Shown here: positions 42,618 through 50,375 of the stretch, piece after piece
How the letters are laid out: the number at the start of each line of letters is the position of its first letter
Position numbering within the stretch: the stretch's first letter is position 1
NCBI RefSeq assembly: GCF_017355955.1
Contig: NZ_JAFFID010000001.1
Coordinates: forward strand, 1,054,001 to 1,118,000
Length of the DNA: 64,000 nt
Direction: 5' to 3'
Origin: Sabulibacter ruber
GTDB lineage: Bacteria > Bacteroidota > Bacteroidia > Cytophagales > Hymenobacteraceae
Notes under the pieces: generated by a model
Database searches by the model: none
Told to the model about the DNA's origin: nothing
Seen by the model: the letters and a program-made list of their open reading frames with translations, nothing else
Translations under genes and position numbers: made by a program

Positions 42618-44138
42618 ATGCTTAGAAAACCATTACTCTTATTAACCTTCTTGGCCAGTAGCCAGTTGGTTTTTGCGCAGAAACCGCTTACCACCAACAC
42701 AGGTGCTCCGGTAGGCAACAACCAGAATTCCAAAACGGCCGGCGAGAACGGACCGGTGCTGCTGGAAGATGTGCACCTGATTGAGAAACTCGCTTCCTTT
42801 GACCGTGAGCGCATCCCGGAGCGCGTGGTGCACGCCCGCGGAGCCGGAGCCTTCGGGGAGTTTGAGAACTACGCAGACTTCTCGGCCTACACCAAAGCCT
42901 CTCTGTTCAACACGCCAGGCAAGAAAACGCCGGTGTTTGTGCGCTTCTCCACCGTGGTACACGAGCAAGGCTCTCCGGAAACGTTGCGGGACCCGCGCGG
43001 CTTTGCCGTGAAGTTCTACACAGACCAAGGCAACTATGACTTGGTGGGCAACAACCTGCCGGTGTTCTTCATCAGAGACGCCATGAAGTTCCCGGACATG
43101 GTGCACTCTTTCAAGCCCTCTCCTATCTACAACCGCCAGGACAACAACCGCGTGTTCGATTTCCTGTCTAACGTACCGGAAAGCACCAACATGCTCACGT
43201 ACCTGTACCAGGACCTGGGCATTCCGGCCAACTACCGCCAGATGGATGGGCATGGGGTACACGCCTTTAAATGGGTGAACGCCAAAGGCGAAGTAACTTA
43301 TGTGAAATACAAGTGGACCTCGCAGCAAGGCGTGAAAACCTTGACCGGTGCCGAAGCAGCGCAGGTACAGGCCCAAAACCACAGCCACGCCACCCAAGAC
43401 CTGTACACCGAGATCAACAAAGGCAACTTCCCGGCCTGGGAGCTGTCGGTGCAGATGATCAAACCCGAAGACCTGGACAAGTTTGACTTCAACCCGCTGG
43501 ACCCTACCAAGATCTGGCCGGAGAGCATCGCGCCTAGCAAAAAGATTGGCAAGATGACCTTGAACAAGGTGCCCGATAACTTCTTTGAATCTGTGGAGCA
43601 GGCCGCTTTTGCGCCGGGCACGTTGGTACCGGGTATTGAGCCTTCTGAGGACCGGCTGTTGCAGGGCCGCGTGTTCTCTTACTTTGATACCCAACGATAC
43701 CGCCTGGGCGGAAACTTCCAGCGCATAGCTGTGAACGCGCCCAAAGTGGAGGTGAACAGCTTCAACCAGAACGGGGTCATGAGCAACCGCACCACCAAGT
43801 CAGAGGTGAACTACCAGCCTAGCACCTCGCAGCCAAGCTTCGTGGACAACAGCCAGTTCAATTACTCCGGCCAGAAAATCAACGCCGAGACCATGCAGCG
43901 GGCCATCAGCAAGCAGAACAATTTCCAGCAGGCAGGCGATCTGTACCGCTCCCTTTCCAAAGTGGAGAAAGACCACCTCATCAATAACCTGGCCGGTGAC
44001 CTGAGCCAGGTGAAGAACAAAGAAATAGTGAATAGAATGGTGAATTACTTCTACCAGGCCGATGCCGAATACGGTACCCGCCTGATCAAAGCCCTGAAAC
44101 TGGAGAAAAGCCAGGTGCAGGCGCTTACCCAGAAATAA
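42618..44138 (+). CDS. Exported heme catalase
   Basis: 506 residues. Residues 1-20 are a signal peptide ending 'SQLVFAQ', so the enzyme is periplasmic, unlike the usual cytoplasmic KatA. The distal histidine is near 71 in 'RIPERVVHARGAGAFG', the distal Asn near 144 in 'YDLVGNNLPVFFIRDA', and the proximal heme Tyr near 354 in 'RVFSYFDTQRYRLG'. The C-terminal helices are complete, and the size suits a small-subunit clade 3-like catalase. It splits hydrogen peroxide. Gene order places it before heme biosynthesis genes (hemA, hemH), 86 bases from hemA. Confidence 0.95.
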   Translation: MLRKPLLLLTFLASSQLVFAQKPLTTNTGAPVGNNQNSKTAGENGPVLLEDVHLIEKLASFDRERIPERVVHARGAGAFGEFENYADFSAYTKASLFNTPGKKTPVFVRFSTVVHEQGSPETLRDPRGFAVKFYTDQGNYDLVGNNLPVFFIRDAMKFPDMVHSFKPSPIYNRQDNNRVFDFLSNVPESTNMLTYLYQDLGIPANYRQMDGHGVHAFKWVNAKGEVTYVKYKWTSQQGVKTLTGAEAAQVQAQNHSHATQDLYTEINKGNFPAWELSVQMIKPEDLDKFDFNPLDPTKIWPESIAPSKKIGKMTLNKVPDNFFESVEQAAFAPGTLVPGIEPSEDRLLQGRVFSYFDTQRYRLGGNFQRIAVNAPKVEVNSFNQNGVMSNRTTKSEVNYQPSTSQPSFVDNSQFNYSGQKINAETMQRAISKQNNFQQAGDLYRSLSKVEKDHLINNLAGDLSQVKNKEIVNRMVNYFYQADAEYGTRLIKALKLEKSQVQALTQK

Positions 44139-44224
44139 TTCTACTAAACATACCGGGTCAAGCCGGGCAGTTTCTGTCCGGCCTGCCTTCTTCCTTTGCT
44201 TCAACCGTCCAAAACTATATTCCC

Positions 44225-45460
44225 GTGAACACTCTGCAGGTGATCTGCCTTTCCCATGAAAACGCCTCCCTGGCCTACCGTGAGGCGCTCCAGCTTTCCG
44301 CCCCAGAGGCAAACCAATTCATGCTTTCTTTGAAGCAGCGTGGTCTGGTGAAAGGATTGGTAGTGGTCACCACTTGCAACCGTACCGAGGTGTACTTTGA
44401 GTCTGAAGGCACTTCTACCACCCTCATTCTGGAGGAACTGCTCTCCTTCAAAAAGATCGAAAACCGGGCGGTTTACCAGAAACTGTTCAAAAACATCCGC
44501 CATAGCCAGGACACTTTCCAGTACCTCTTGGAAGTAGGCATTGGCCTACGCTCCCAGGTGCTGGGCGATCGGCAGATTATCAGCCAATTAAAGGCCAGCT
44601 ACCAACAGGCGCATGCCCTGCAGGTGACCAGTCCGCTTTTACACCAGGCGTTTCAGTCTCTGTTCAAGACCCACAAACGGGTGCATAACGAGGCTTCTTT
44701 CCGGGCGGGAGCTTCCTCGGTGGGCTACGCCGCGCTGGAGCGGGTCACCGATTTCTTCCCACGTAAAACGCTTGCCCAGAAGAAACTCCTGATTATAGGC
44801 ATCGGCCAATTGGGCACCGATGTTGCCCGTTACGCGGCTTCGTTCGGGTTTTCCCATATTACCCTGAGCAACCGCACCCAAGCCAAAGCGCAGACTCTGG
44901 CTTCTGAAGTAAAAGCCCGGGTGCTGCCGTTTGAAGGATTGGCAGAGCAAGTAGCCTCATTTGACGTGATTGTTTCCTGCGTGAGCGGTGGTGAAGTACT
45001 TTCCTTGCAGAACTTTAAGAACTTACCAGAAAAAAGGCGCGTGTTGCTGGATTTGGCGGTTCCGCTGAGTTTCCCTGCGGAAGTGGGGCAATTTCCGGGC
45101 ATTTCCCTGGTAAACATGGATGAACTTCTCTCTAAAACCCAGGCGGTGCAGAAAGTGCGCGAAGACGCCATCGCGGAGGTAAAAAGAATCATCATGGAAG
45201 ACGTGCGCAGCTTCGAGGATTGGCTGCAGGATATACCCGTAATCCAAACGCTTCAGGAACTCAGGCGCTACTTTGCCACCGTTCTGGAAGCTGAACTCCA
45301 GAATCATTCCCAAACCCCCACTCCCCAACTCTCCCAGTCACTGGCCGAAGCTGCTCTCAAAAAGCTGCTCCGCCGTCCGGCCAAAACCTTGAGAACCAGC
45401 CAGGGCCCTAACCGACAGGTGCTGCTGGAATCTTTGCAGACGTTATTTCACCTTGCCTAA
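44225..45460 (+). CDS. hemA: Glutamyl-tRNA reductase
   Basis: 411 residues starting with GTG at 44225. The catalytic cysteine is near 51 in 'VVVTTCNRTEVYFES'. 'VLGDRQIISQLKASYQQAH' follows at about 115-133, and the NADPH-binding domain has 'KLLIIGIGQLGTDVARYAAS' near 188-207. The C-terminal dimerisation helix occupies about 310-411. It reduces glutamyl-tRNA(Glu) to glutamate-1-semialdehyde, the first step of the C5 heme pathway. It is 12 bases before hemH, so the two are co-transcribed. Confidence 0.97.
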   Translation: MNTLQVICLSHENASLAYREALQLSAPEANQFMLSLKQRGLVKGLVVVTTCNRTEVYFESEGTSTTLILEELLSFKKIENRAVYQKLFKNIRHSQDTFQYLLEVGIGLRSQVLGDRQIISQLKASYQQAHALQVTSPLLHQAFQSLFKTHKRVHNEASFRAGASSVGYAALERVTDFFPRKTLAQKKLLIIGIGQLGTDVARYAASFGFSHITLSNRTQAKAQTLASEVKARVLPFEGLAEQVASFDVIVSCVSGGEVLSLQNFKNLPEKRRVLLDLAVPLSFPAEVGQFPGISLVNMDELLSKTQAVQKVREDAIAEVKRIIMEDVRSFEDWLQDIPVIQTLQELRRYFATVLEAELQNHSQTPTPQLSQSLAEAALKKLLRRPAKTLRTSQGPNRQVLLESLQTLFHLA

Positions 45461-45472
45461 ACCCATATACCC

Positions 45473-46576
45473 ATGTCACTGATCACCAAAACCGGCGTCA
45501 TGTTAGTGAACCAAGGCACCCCAGACAGCCCTTCCGTAGCCGATGTGCGCAAATATCTCAGGCAGTTCCTGATGGATGAGCGGGTCATTGATCTTCCGTT
45601 CCTGAAGCGCTGGCCTTTGGTGAACCTTGTGATCGCCCCGTTCCGGGCACCTAAATCTGCGAAGGTGTACCGCCAGCTCTGGACCGCTCAAGGCTCGCCA
45701 CTGAAGGTGTACGGCTACCGGGCGGTGCAACTGTTGCAGGCCTCGCTGGGCAGTAAATACGTGGTGAAACTGGCCATGCGCTACCAGAACCCGTCCATTG
45801 AAAATGCTCTTGCCGAATTCAAAGCCTTGGGCATTAGTTCCTTGGTGGTGGTGCCGCTGTACCCGCAGTACGCCTCGGCCACTACCGGATCGGTGTACCA
45901 GAAGGTGATGGAAACGGTAAAAGACTGGACCGTGCTGCCCCAGATCAGGTTTGTGAATCAGTTTTGGGACCATCCGCAGTTTATCCGGGCTTTCGCGAAA
46001 CTAGGCCAAAAACACCTGGACCGGCAAACGTACGACCACGTGGTGTTCACCTATCACGGCCTGCCCCAGCGGCAACTGCACAAAGACGAGCGGTTCAAAA
46101 GCTGCGAAGAGGCCCATTGCCAGCACTCGCTGCACGAAGGCAACCAGTTCTGCTACCGGGCGCAGTGCTACGCCACCAGTCGTGCCATTGCCTTGGAGCT
46201 AGGCATTCCGGAAGACCAATATACGGTCTGCTTCCAATCCCGGCTGGGGAAGGATCCCTGGATTCAGCCCTACACCGAGGACGTGATCCGCAAGTTGGCG
46301 GCCGTTGGCACGAAAAAAGTGCTGGTGTTTGCGCCTTCCTTTATTGCCGACTGCCTGGAAACCACCATTGAGGTGGGCGAGGAATACAAAGAGCTGTTTG
46401 AAGAACTGGGCGGCACCCACTGGCAACTGGTGGAAAGCCTCAACGACAATGCCTCCTGGATTGCCTGCCTCCACCAACTTGTCACCCAGTTTACCTCTGT
46501 TTCGCAGAAAACGGCCCAAAAAGCCTTTCACGCTTTTAAACGCTACCCCAGCATCCATTCCATTTCTCTCAATTGA
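45473..46576 (+). CDS. hemH: Ferrochelatase
   Basis: 367 residues. It opens 'GVMLVNQGTPDSPSVADVRK' as usual for the family. The metal-binding histidine is near 193 in 'VVFTYHGLPQRQLHKD', with the cysteine group 'CEEAHCQ', 'FCYRAQCYAT' hinting at a [2Fe-2S]-type or structural cysteine cluster in this branch. The second site lies in 'PSFIADCLETTIEVGEEYK' near 285-303. It inserts Fe(II) into protoporphyrin IX. It follows hemA by 12 bases. Confidence 0.96.
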   Translation: MSLITKTGVMLVNQGTPDSPSVADVRKYLRQFLMDERVIDLPFLKRWPLVNLVIAPFRAPKSAKVYRQLWTAQGSPLKVYGYRAVQLLQASLGSKYVVKLAMRYQNPSIENALAEFKALGISSLVVVPLYPQYASATTGSVYQKVMETVKDWTVLPQIRFVNQFWDHPQFIRAFAKLGQKHLDRQTYDHVVFTYHGLPQRQLHKDERFKSCEEAHCQHSLHEGNQFCYRAQCYATSRAIALELGIPEDQYTVCFQSRLGKDPWIQPYTEDVIRKLAAVGTKKVLVFAPSFIADCLETTIEVGEEYKELFEELGGTHWQLVESLNDNASWIACLHQLVTQFTSVSQKTAQKAFHAFKRYPSIHSISLN

Positions 46577-46599
46577 TCAAGACCCAATAGTCCATACCC

Positions 46600-47121
46600 A
46601 TGAAAACCCTTTTATTGAAATTAGCTTTCTTCTTTTTACCCGCCACTTTGTTCGCGCAGAGCACAGATTTGTTTTCCGCCGCCAGAACCGGCAATGTGGC
46701 CGCTATCCAGCAGCTGATTCAGTCCAAAGCCGATGTGAACACCACCGATGCCAAAGGCTTCACGCCCCTGATTCTAGCCGTGTACAACGGTCAGCCGGAA
46801 GCCGCTGCTGCCCTGCTCAAAGCCGGGGCCAACGTGAACTACCAGGACCTCACCGGCAACACCGCCCTCATGGGAGCCGCGTTCAAAGGCCACCTTGCCA
46901 TTGCCCAACTCCTGATTGACCACAAAGCCAACCTGAACCTGCAGAACGGAAACGGCGGCACGGCCCTGATGTTCGCCACCATGTTCGGGCGGAATGACCT
47001 GGTGCAACTGCTGCTTCAGCACGGCGCCGATGCCTCACTCAAAGACCAGCGCGGCCTTACCGCCCTGGCGCTGGCGCAGCAACAAGGCAATACCCAGGCG
47101 GCTGCCCTGCTGCAGAAATAA
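46600..47121 (+). CDS. Exported ankyrin-repeat protein
   Basis: 173 residues. Signal peptide 1-19 ends 'PATLFAQ'. Then come about four to five ankyrin repeats of 33 residues, such as 'VNTTDAKGFTPLILAVYNGQ', 'VNYQDLTGNTALMGAAFKGH' and 'LNLQNGNGGTALMFATMFGR'. In other bacteria small exported ankyrin proteins near catalase (AnkB type) protect it or support its activity in the periplasm. The exported catalase four kilobases upstream makes a similar link possible here. It is followed by a terminator. Confidence 0.92.
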   Translation: MKTLLLKLAFFFLPATLFAQSTDLFSAARTGNVAAIQQLIQSKADVNTTDAKGFTPLILAVYNGQPEAAAALLKAGANVNYQDLTGNTALMGAAFKGHLAIAQLLIDHKANLNLQNGNGGTALMFATMFGRNDLVQLLLQHGADASLKDQRGLTALALAQQQGNTQAAALLQK

Positions 47122-47172
47122 CGAGGAGCACGTTCTCATAACAGAACAAACTCCCTTTCCATAGATCCGCAT

Positions 47173-47205
47173 CGGCCGGGGCAGCACCTCGGCCGTTTGC
47201 TTTTA
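47173..47205 (+). terminator. Terminator after the ankyrin gene
   Basis: CGGCCGGGG pairs with CCTCGGCCG around CAGCA, followed by TTTGCTTTTAT, about 50 bases after the ankyrin stop. Confidence 0.65.
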
Positions 47206-47366
47206 TAAGCAGTCAGGAACCACCCACCCCGTTGCTCTTTCTGTTTTGCGGCTGTTTTTACCAGATCAACCCCAAAACAAAACAAATCAGCGGGAAAGAA
47301 GTAATTTTACCCAGCACTGCTCCGGTGAGCCCTGCCCTTTAACACGCACCCTAACCCAGGTAGCCC

Positions 47367-47900
47367 ATGAACTACTTCCAATTCTATGAAATGCCGGAAA
47401 GCTTTCTGCCCAATGAGAAAGCCATCCAGACCAAGTATTACGCCCTGAGCCGCGAGTTCCACCCCGACTTCTACACGTTGGAGTCGCAGGAAAAGCAGCA
47501 GGAGATTCTGGAGAAGTCTACCCTCAACACCAACGCCTACCGCACGCTTTCAAATTTTGACCGCCGCATGCAGTACATTCTGGAGCAGCACGGCCTCTTG
47601 GAAGAAGGCGGCCAGAACGATTTGCCGCAGGATTTCCTGATGGAGGTAATGGAACTGAACGAGCAGCTGATGGAGCTGGAAATGGAGCCAGATTCTCTGC
47701 AGTTCAAGATTGTCTCTGACCAAACCATGCAACTGGAAGGCGAACTGAAGGCCGAGATCTGGCCCCTGCTGGAAAATTATGCAAATTTATCGCCTGAGGA
47801 TCAGATAGAAGCCTTAAAACAGGTAAAAAATTATTATTTGAAGCGCCGGTACCTCTTGCGTATTCAGGATTCATTGGCTAAGTTTGCACCACATTCCTGA
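47367..47900 (+). CDS. hscB: Fe-S cluster co-chaperone HscB
   Basis: 177 residues. The N-terminal J domain has the HPD motif at 32-34 in 'YALSREFHPDFYTLESQEKQ', and the C-terminal half is the three-helix scaffold-binding domain, starting 'LPQDFLMEVMELNEQLMELE'. It delivers the IscU-type scaffold to HscA and stimulates its ATPase. The gene is alone, with no isc genes in sight, as is usual in Bacteroidota. It is about 50 bases upstream of tRNA-Leu. Confidence 0.93.
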   Translation: MNYFQFYEMPESFLPNEKAIQTKYYALSREFHPDFYTLESQEKQQEILEKSTLNTNAYRTLSNFDRRMQYILEQHGLLEEGGQNDLPQDFLMEVMELNEQLMELEMEPDSLQFKIVSDQTMQLEGELKAEIWPLLENYANLSPEDQIEALKQVKNYYLKRRYLLRIQDSLAKFAPHS

Positions 47901-47950
47901 TAAGCACCGCGGAAACGCACCGTTTAACAGGTTCTACCGAAAGAGTGCTT

Positions 47951-48034
47951 GCCCAGGTGGCGGAATCGGTAGACGCGTTGGTCTCAAACACCAATATCTT
48001 CACGGATGTGCCGGTTCGACTCCGGCCCTGGGTA
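47951..48034 (+). tRNA. tRNA-Leu (CAA)
   Basis: 84 bases with a full leucine-type cloverleaf. Acceptor GCCCAGG pairs with CCTGGGT. The anticodon stem TTGGT / ACCAA holds the loop CTCAAAC (anticodon CAA). A long variable arm (ATATCTTCACGGAT region) and T arm CCGGTTCGACTCCGG are present. CCA is not encoded (ACTC follows). Its 3' half, on the other strand, supplies the end of the recombinase gene at 48000-49586, which marks it as an integration site. Confidence 0.95.
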
Positions 48035-49586
48035 CTCCAGCGGACTTGTTCACAAAAGACAGTGACAAGTCCGCTTTTTTATTGTTATAACTTGCTGTTA
48101 TAGTGTTTATTACATGGAATACCGAGTTGATTCCATTTGTTCGATAACAGGCATTTTCCTTGTCGTAGAAAATATGACCAGTAAATGTGGTTTGCTGTAC
48201 CCTACGTTTAACAGAAATACCTTCATTCAACCACAGAAAGGGCGTTTTTCTAACATACTGGATACATATTGCAGCCACCTCTTCAGGGTTCGATACGTTC
48301 ATTTGCAGTTTCTCCAGCTTAGATTCAATTTGTTCCTTTTGGTTCTCAAATTCATGTAACTTCTGTTTGAATAGATCATTTGAAATCATACCTGAAAGTA
48401 ACATATCAGCTAGTTGACTCATTTTTGACTTTAAAGCATCTACTTTAATTTGACATTTCTCTATATCCGCAGAGTTTATCGAATTAAGTTCGACAAGTAA
48501 TTCTTTCAGTCTTTGTGTTAATAAGGACGATGGAAGACTAATTGGAACAATGTTTTTGAGATATTCATAGAATTCTTTGTTTGCCTTTACTGCTGATACA
48601 TTAATCCTACAATCCTGATTATTACATATGTAATAATACTTTTGCTTTTTCTTGTTTAAGTATCCAGTAAACTTGCTCCCGCAGCTTGCACATTTAATGT
48701 TCCCTTTCAGTGGCAGCCCAGTGTTTATAATTAAATTGCCATTTCTCGGTTTACCATCAGTATCTAAAATTTCCATGGCCCTTTTAAATTCAAGTAAGGA
48801 AACAATCTTAGGGTGCTTACCTTCTATAGGTATATAATCATAAGAGTTTGATATCATTATTCCACAATAGAATGGATTACGGAATATTTCAGACCACCTC
48901 TTGGTATTAATTCTTAATCCCTTAACATATAAATACCGTTGTATTTCGATGGGTGTGAAACCCTTCAACAGCATTTGAAATCCTTCCCTTATATGTTCCC
49001 CTTCTCTGTTTATATGAATTATCTTTTTAGAATCCCTTGCATATCCACGTGGACATTTATGCACCCAATAACCATTTTGAATCTTTTCCCTCATTTTCCT
49101 CTTTGTATCTATACTTTTGTTAACATTGGCAATATTTGCTTGTAACAAAGTCATAGTCAACATGACCTTTCCCTCAATAGATTCAGGGTCAAACGTGTTT
49201 ATAGCAGAGTATACCTTTATAGAATTCCTTTGTAGCAATGAAATAATTTCAATAGCTTGAATACCAGTCCTGGAAAAGCGGTCATAGTTAAAGCAAATTA
49301 TAGCACCAATCTTATTCTTCTTAGAAGTGACAAAATCCAGCATTGCTCTAAACTCTTTTCTATCATCATCTGATTTAGCAGATTCATAGACGCCACCAAA
49401 ATACTTTACAACTTTAAAACCATTTTTGATAGCAAAACTTGTACATTCTTTATATTGAGTATCCAAGCTATCATTTGATAGCTGTTCTTTAGAAGATACA
49501 CGAGTGTAGATAACAGCAGTTTTATCCTTTGAAATACTTATTTCATTTTGAATTGGAGCAAACCGTTTGAAATAGTCGTACTGCAT
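48000..49586 (-). CDS. Large serine recombinase (integrase) whose C-terminus is encoded by the tRNA-Leu gene
   Basis: 528 residues. The catalytic domain has 'AVIYTRVSSKEQLSNDS' with the nucleophile serine at 31 and 'FNYDRFSRTGIQA' near 98. A recombinase domain (about 180-280) follows, then a zinc ribbon with CASC near 305 and C...C near 325, and a long coiled coil (about 380-430). These are the marks of phage- or ICE-type large serine integrases. The final residues ('SAGVPRAGVEPAHP') and the stop codon at 48000 come from the antisense of tRNA-Leu, so integration joined element and tRNA in frame. It is AT-rich compared with hscB. It probably catalyses the element's integration at this tRNA gene. 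Confidence 0.93.
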   Translation of the reverse strand: MQYDYFKRFAPIQNEISISKDKTAVIYTRVSSKEQLSNDSLDTQYKECTSFAIKNGFKVVKYFGGVYESAKSDDDRKEFRAMLDFVTSKKNKIGAIICFNYDRFSRTGIQAIEIISLLQRNSIKVYSAINTFDPESIEGKVMLTMTLLQANIANVNKSIDTKRKMREKIQNGYWVHKCPRGYARDSKKIIHINREGEHIREGFQMLLKGFTPIEIQRYLYVKGLRINTKRWSEIFRNPFYCGIMISNSYDYIPIEGKHPKIVSLLEFKRAMEILDTDGKPRNGNLIINTGLPLKGNIKCASCGSKFTGYLNKKKQKYYYICNNQDCRINVSAVKANKEFYEYLKNIVPISLPSSLLTQRLKELLVELNSINSADIEKCQIKVDALKSKMSQLADMLLSGMISNDLFKQKLHEFENQKEQIESKLEKLQMNVSNPEEVAAICIQYVRKTPFLWLNEGISVKRRVQQTTFTGHIFYDKENACYRTNGINSVFHVINTITASYNNKKADLSLSFVNKSAGVPRAGVEPAHP

Positions 49587-49649
49587 AAATTAGAATAGAT
49601 TATAGACACAAATAATTAATCATAAAGAACAATTAAAAGCACTCGCAAG

Positions 49650-50273
49650 ATGGGCGCGCCCCTGTTCGAGATCCGGCAGCTGGCCGAGGAGAACGGCATC
49701 TACGTGTTCAGATTCAACTATGAACTCTACGGGGACATGAGCCACCGTGTGGTGCGGATGCTCTCGAAATACGCGCCCCAGGTAGAGGTGGACCTGGGCA
49801 ACTTCCGGCACGTAGACATCGGGCAGCACGCTAAAGCGATCTGGGAGCGGGTGCCCCGCGCCAAAGCCTTCACCGTTTTCCTGGAGACCAGCCGGTTCCT
49901 CAACCCCGGGCAGGGATACTTCAACAGCCGTACCGTCAAACTGGAGAGCCCCACTGACAGCGAGCTAGTTCTCGTTCCCGCCCCCATGGAGGTGCACAGG
50001 GCCATCTTCCTGCCAGGGTTCCGCCACAAGAAGACCGGCATCATCGTCACCGGCCTCTGCCCCGCAAACCAAGTGCAGGAGAACCTCTTCTCATGTGGCA
50101 CCCAGGAAAGAGACAGCGGGCTGATGCAGACATTGGATACGCTGAGGCAGCGGTTCGGGCACAGCGTCTTGCGCTACGGGGTGCAGGGCACAGGCCAGAA
50201 GTGACAGATGTGGAGCGGCAATCTCTCCCCCTGCTACACCACCCGGCTTGAGGATTTGATAAAAGTCTATTAA
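49650..50273 (+). pseudogene. umuC: Remnant of umuC (error-prone DNA polymerase V subunit)
   Basis: The readable frame from 49650 begins inside a UmuC protein: 'MGAPLFEIRQLAEENGIYVF' and 'FNYELYGDMSHRVVRML' belong to residues about 50-90 of a 420-residue protein. At 'VDLGNFRHVDIGQHAKAIWE' it passes to 'VPRAKAFTVFLETSRFLNPG', which lies some 240 residues further on in intact proteins, so a large internal deletion has occurred. The tail is shifted by one frame after 'GVQGTGQK': 'CYTTRLEDLIKVY' in the neighbouring frame finishes at TAA 50271-50273. The left end is cut at about 49640, 55 bases after the recombinase start. The polymerase catalytic carboxylates are missing, so it cannot work. Confidence 0.8.
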
Positions 50274-50375
50274 GCAGATTATAGAAAGCTATTACCAGTG
50301 GTGATGCACAGTATCCATCAACGAAGTCACCCATTGGTCAGCTGCCATATAAGAATTCTTTCCCTAAATGAAAAC

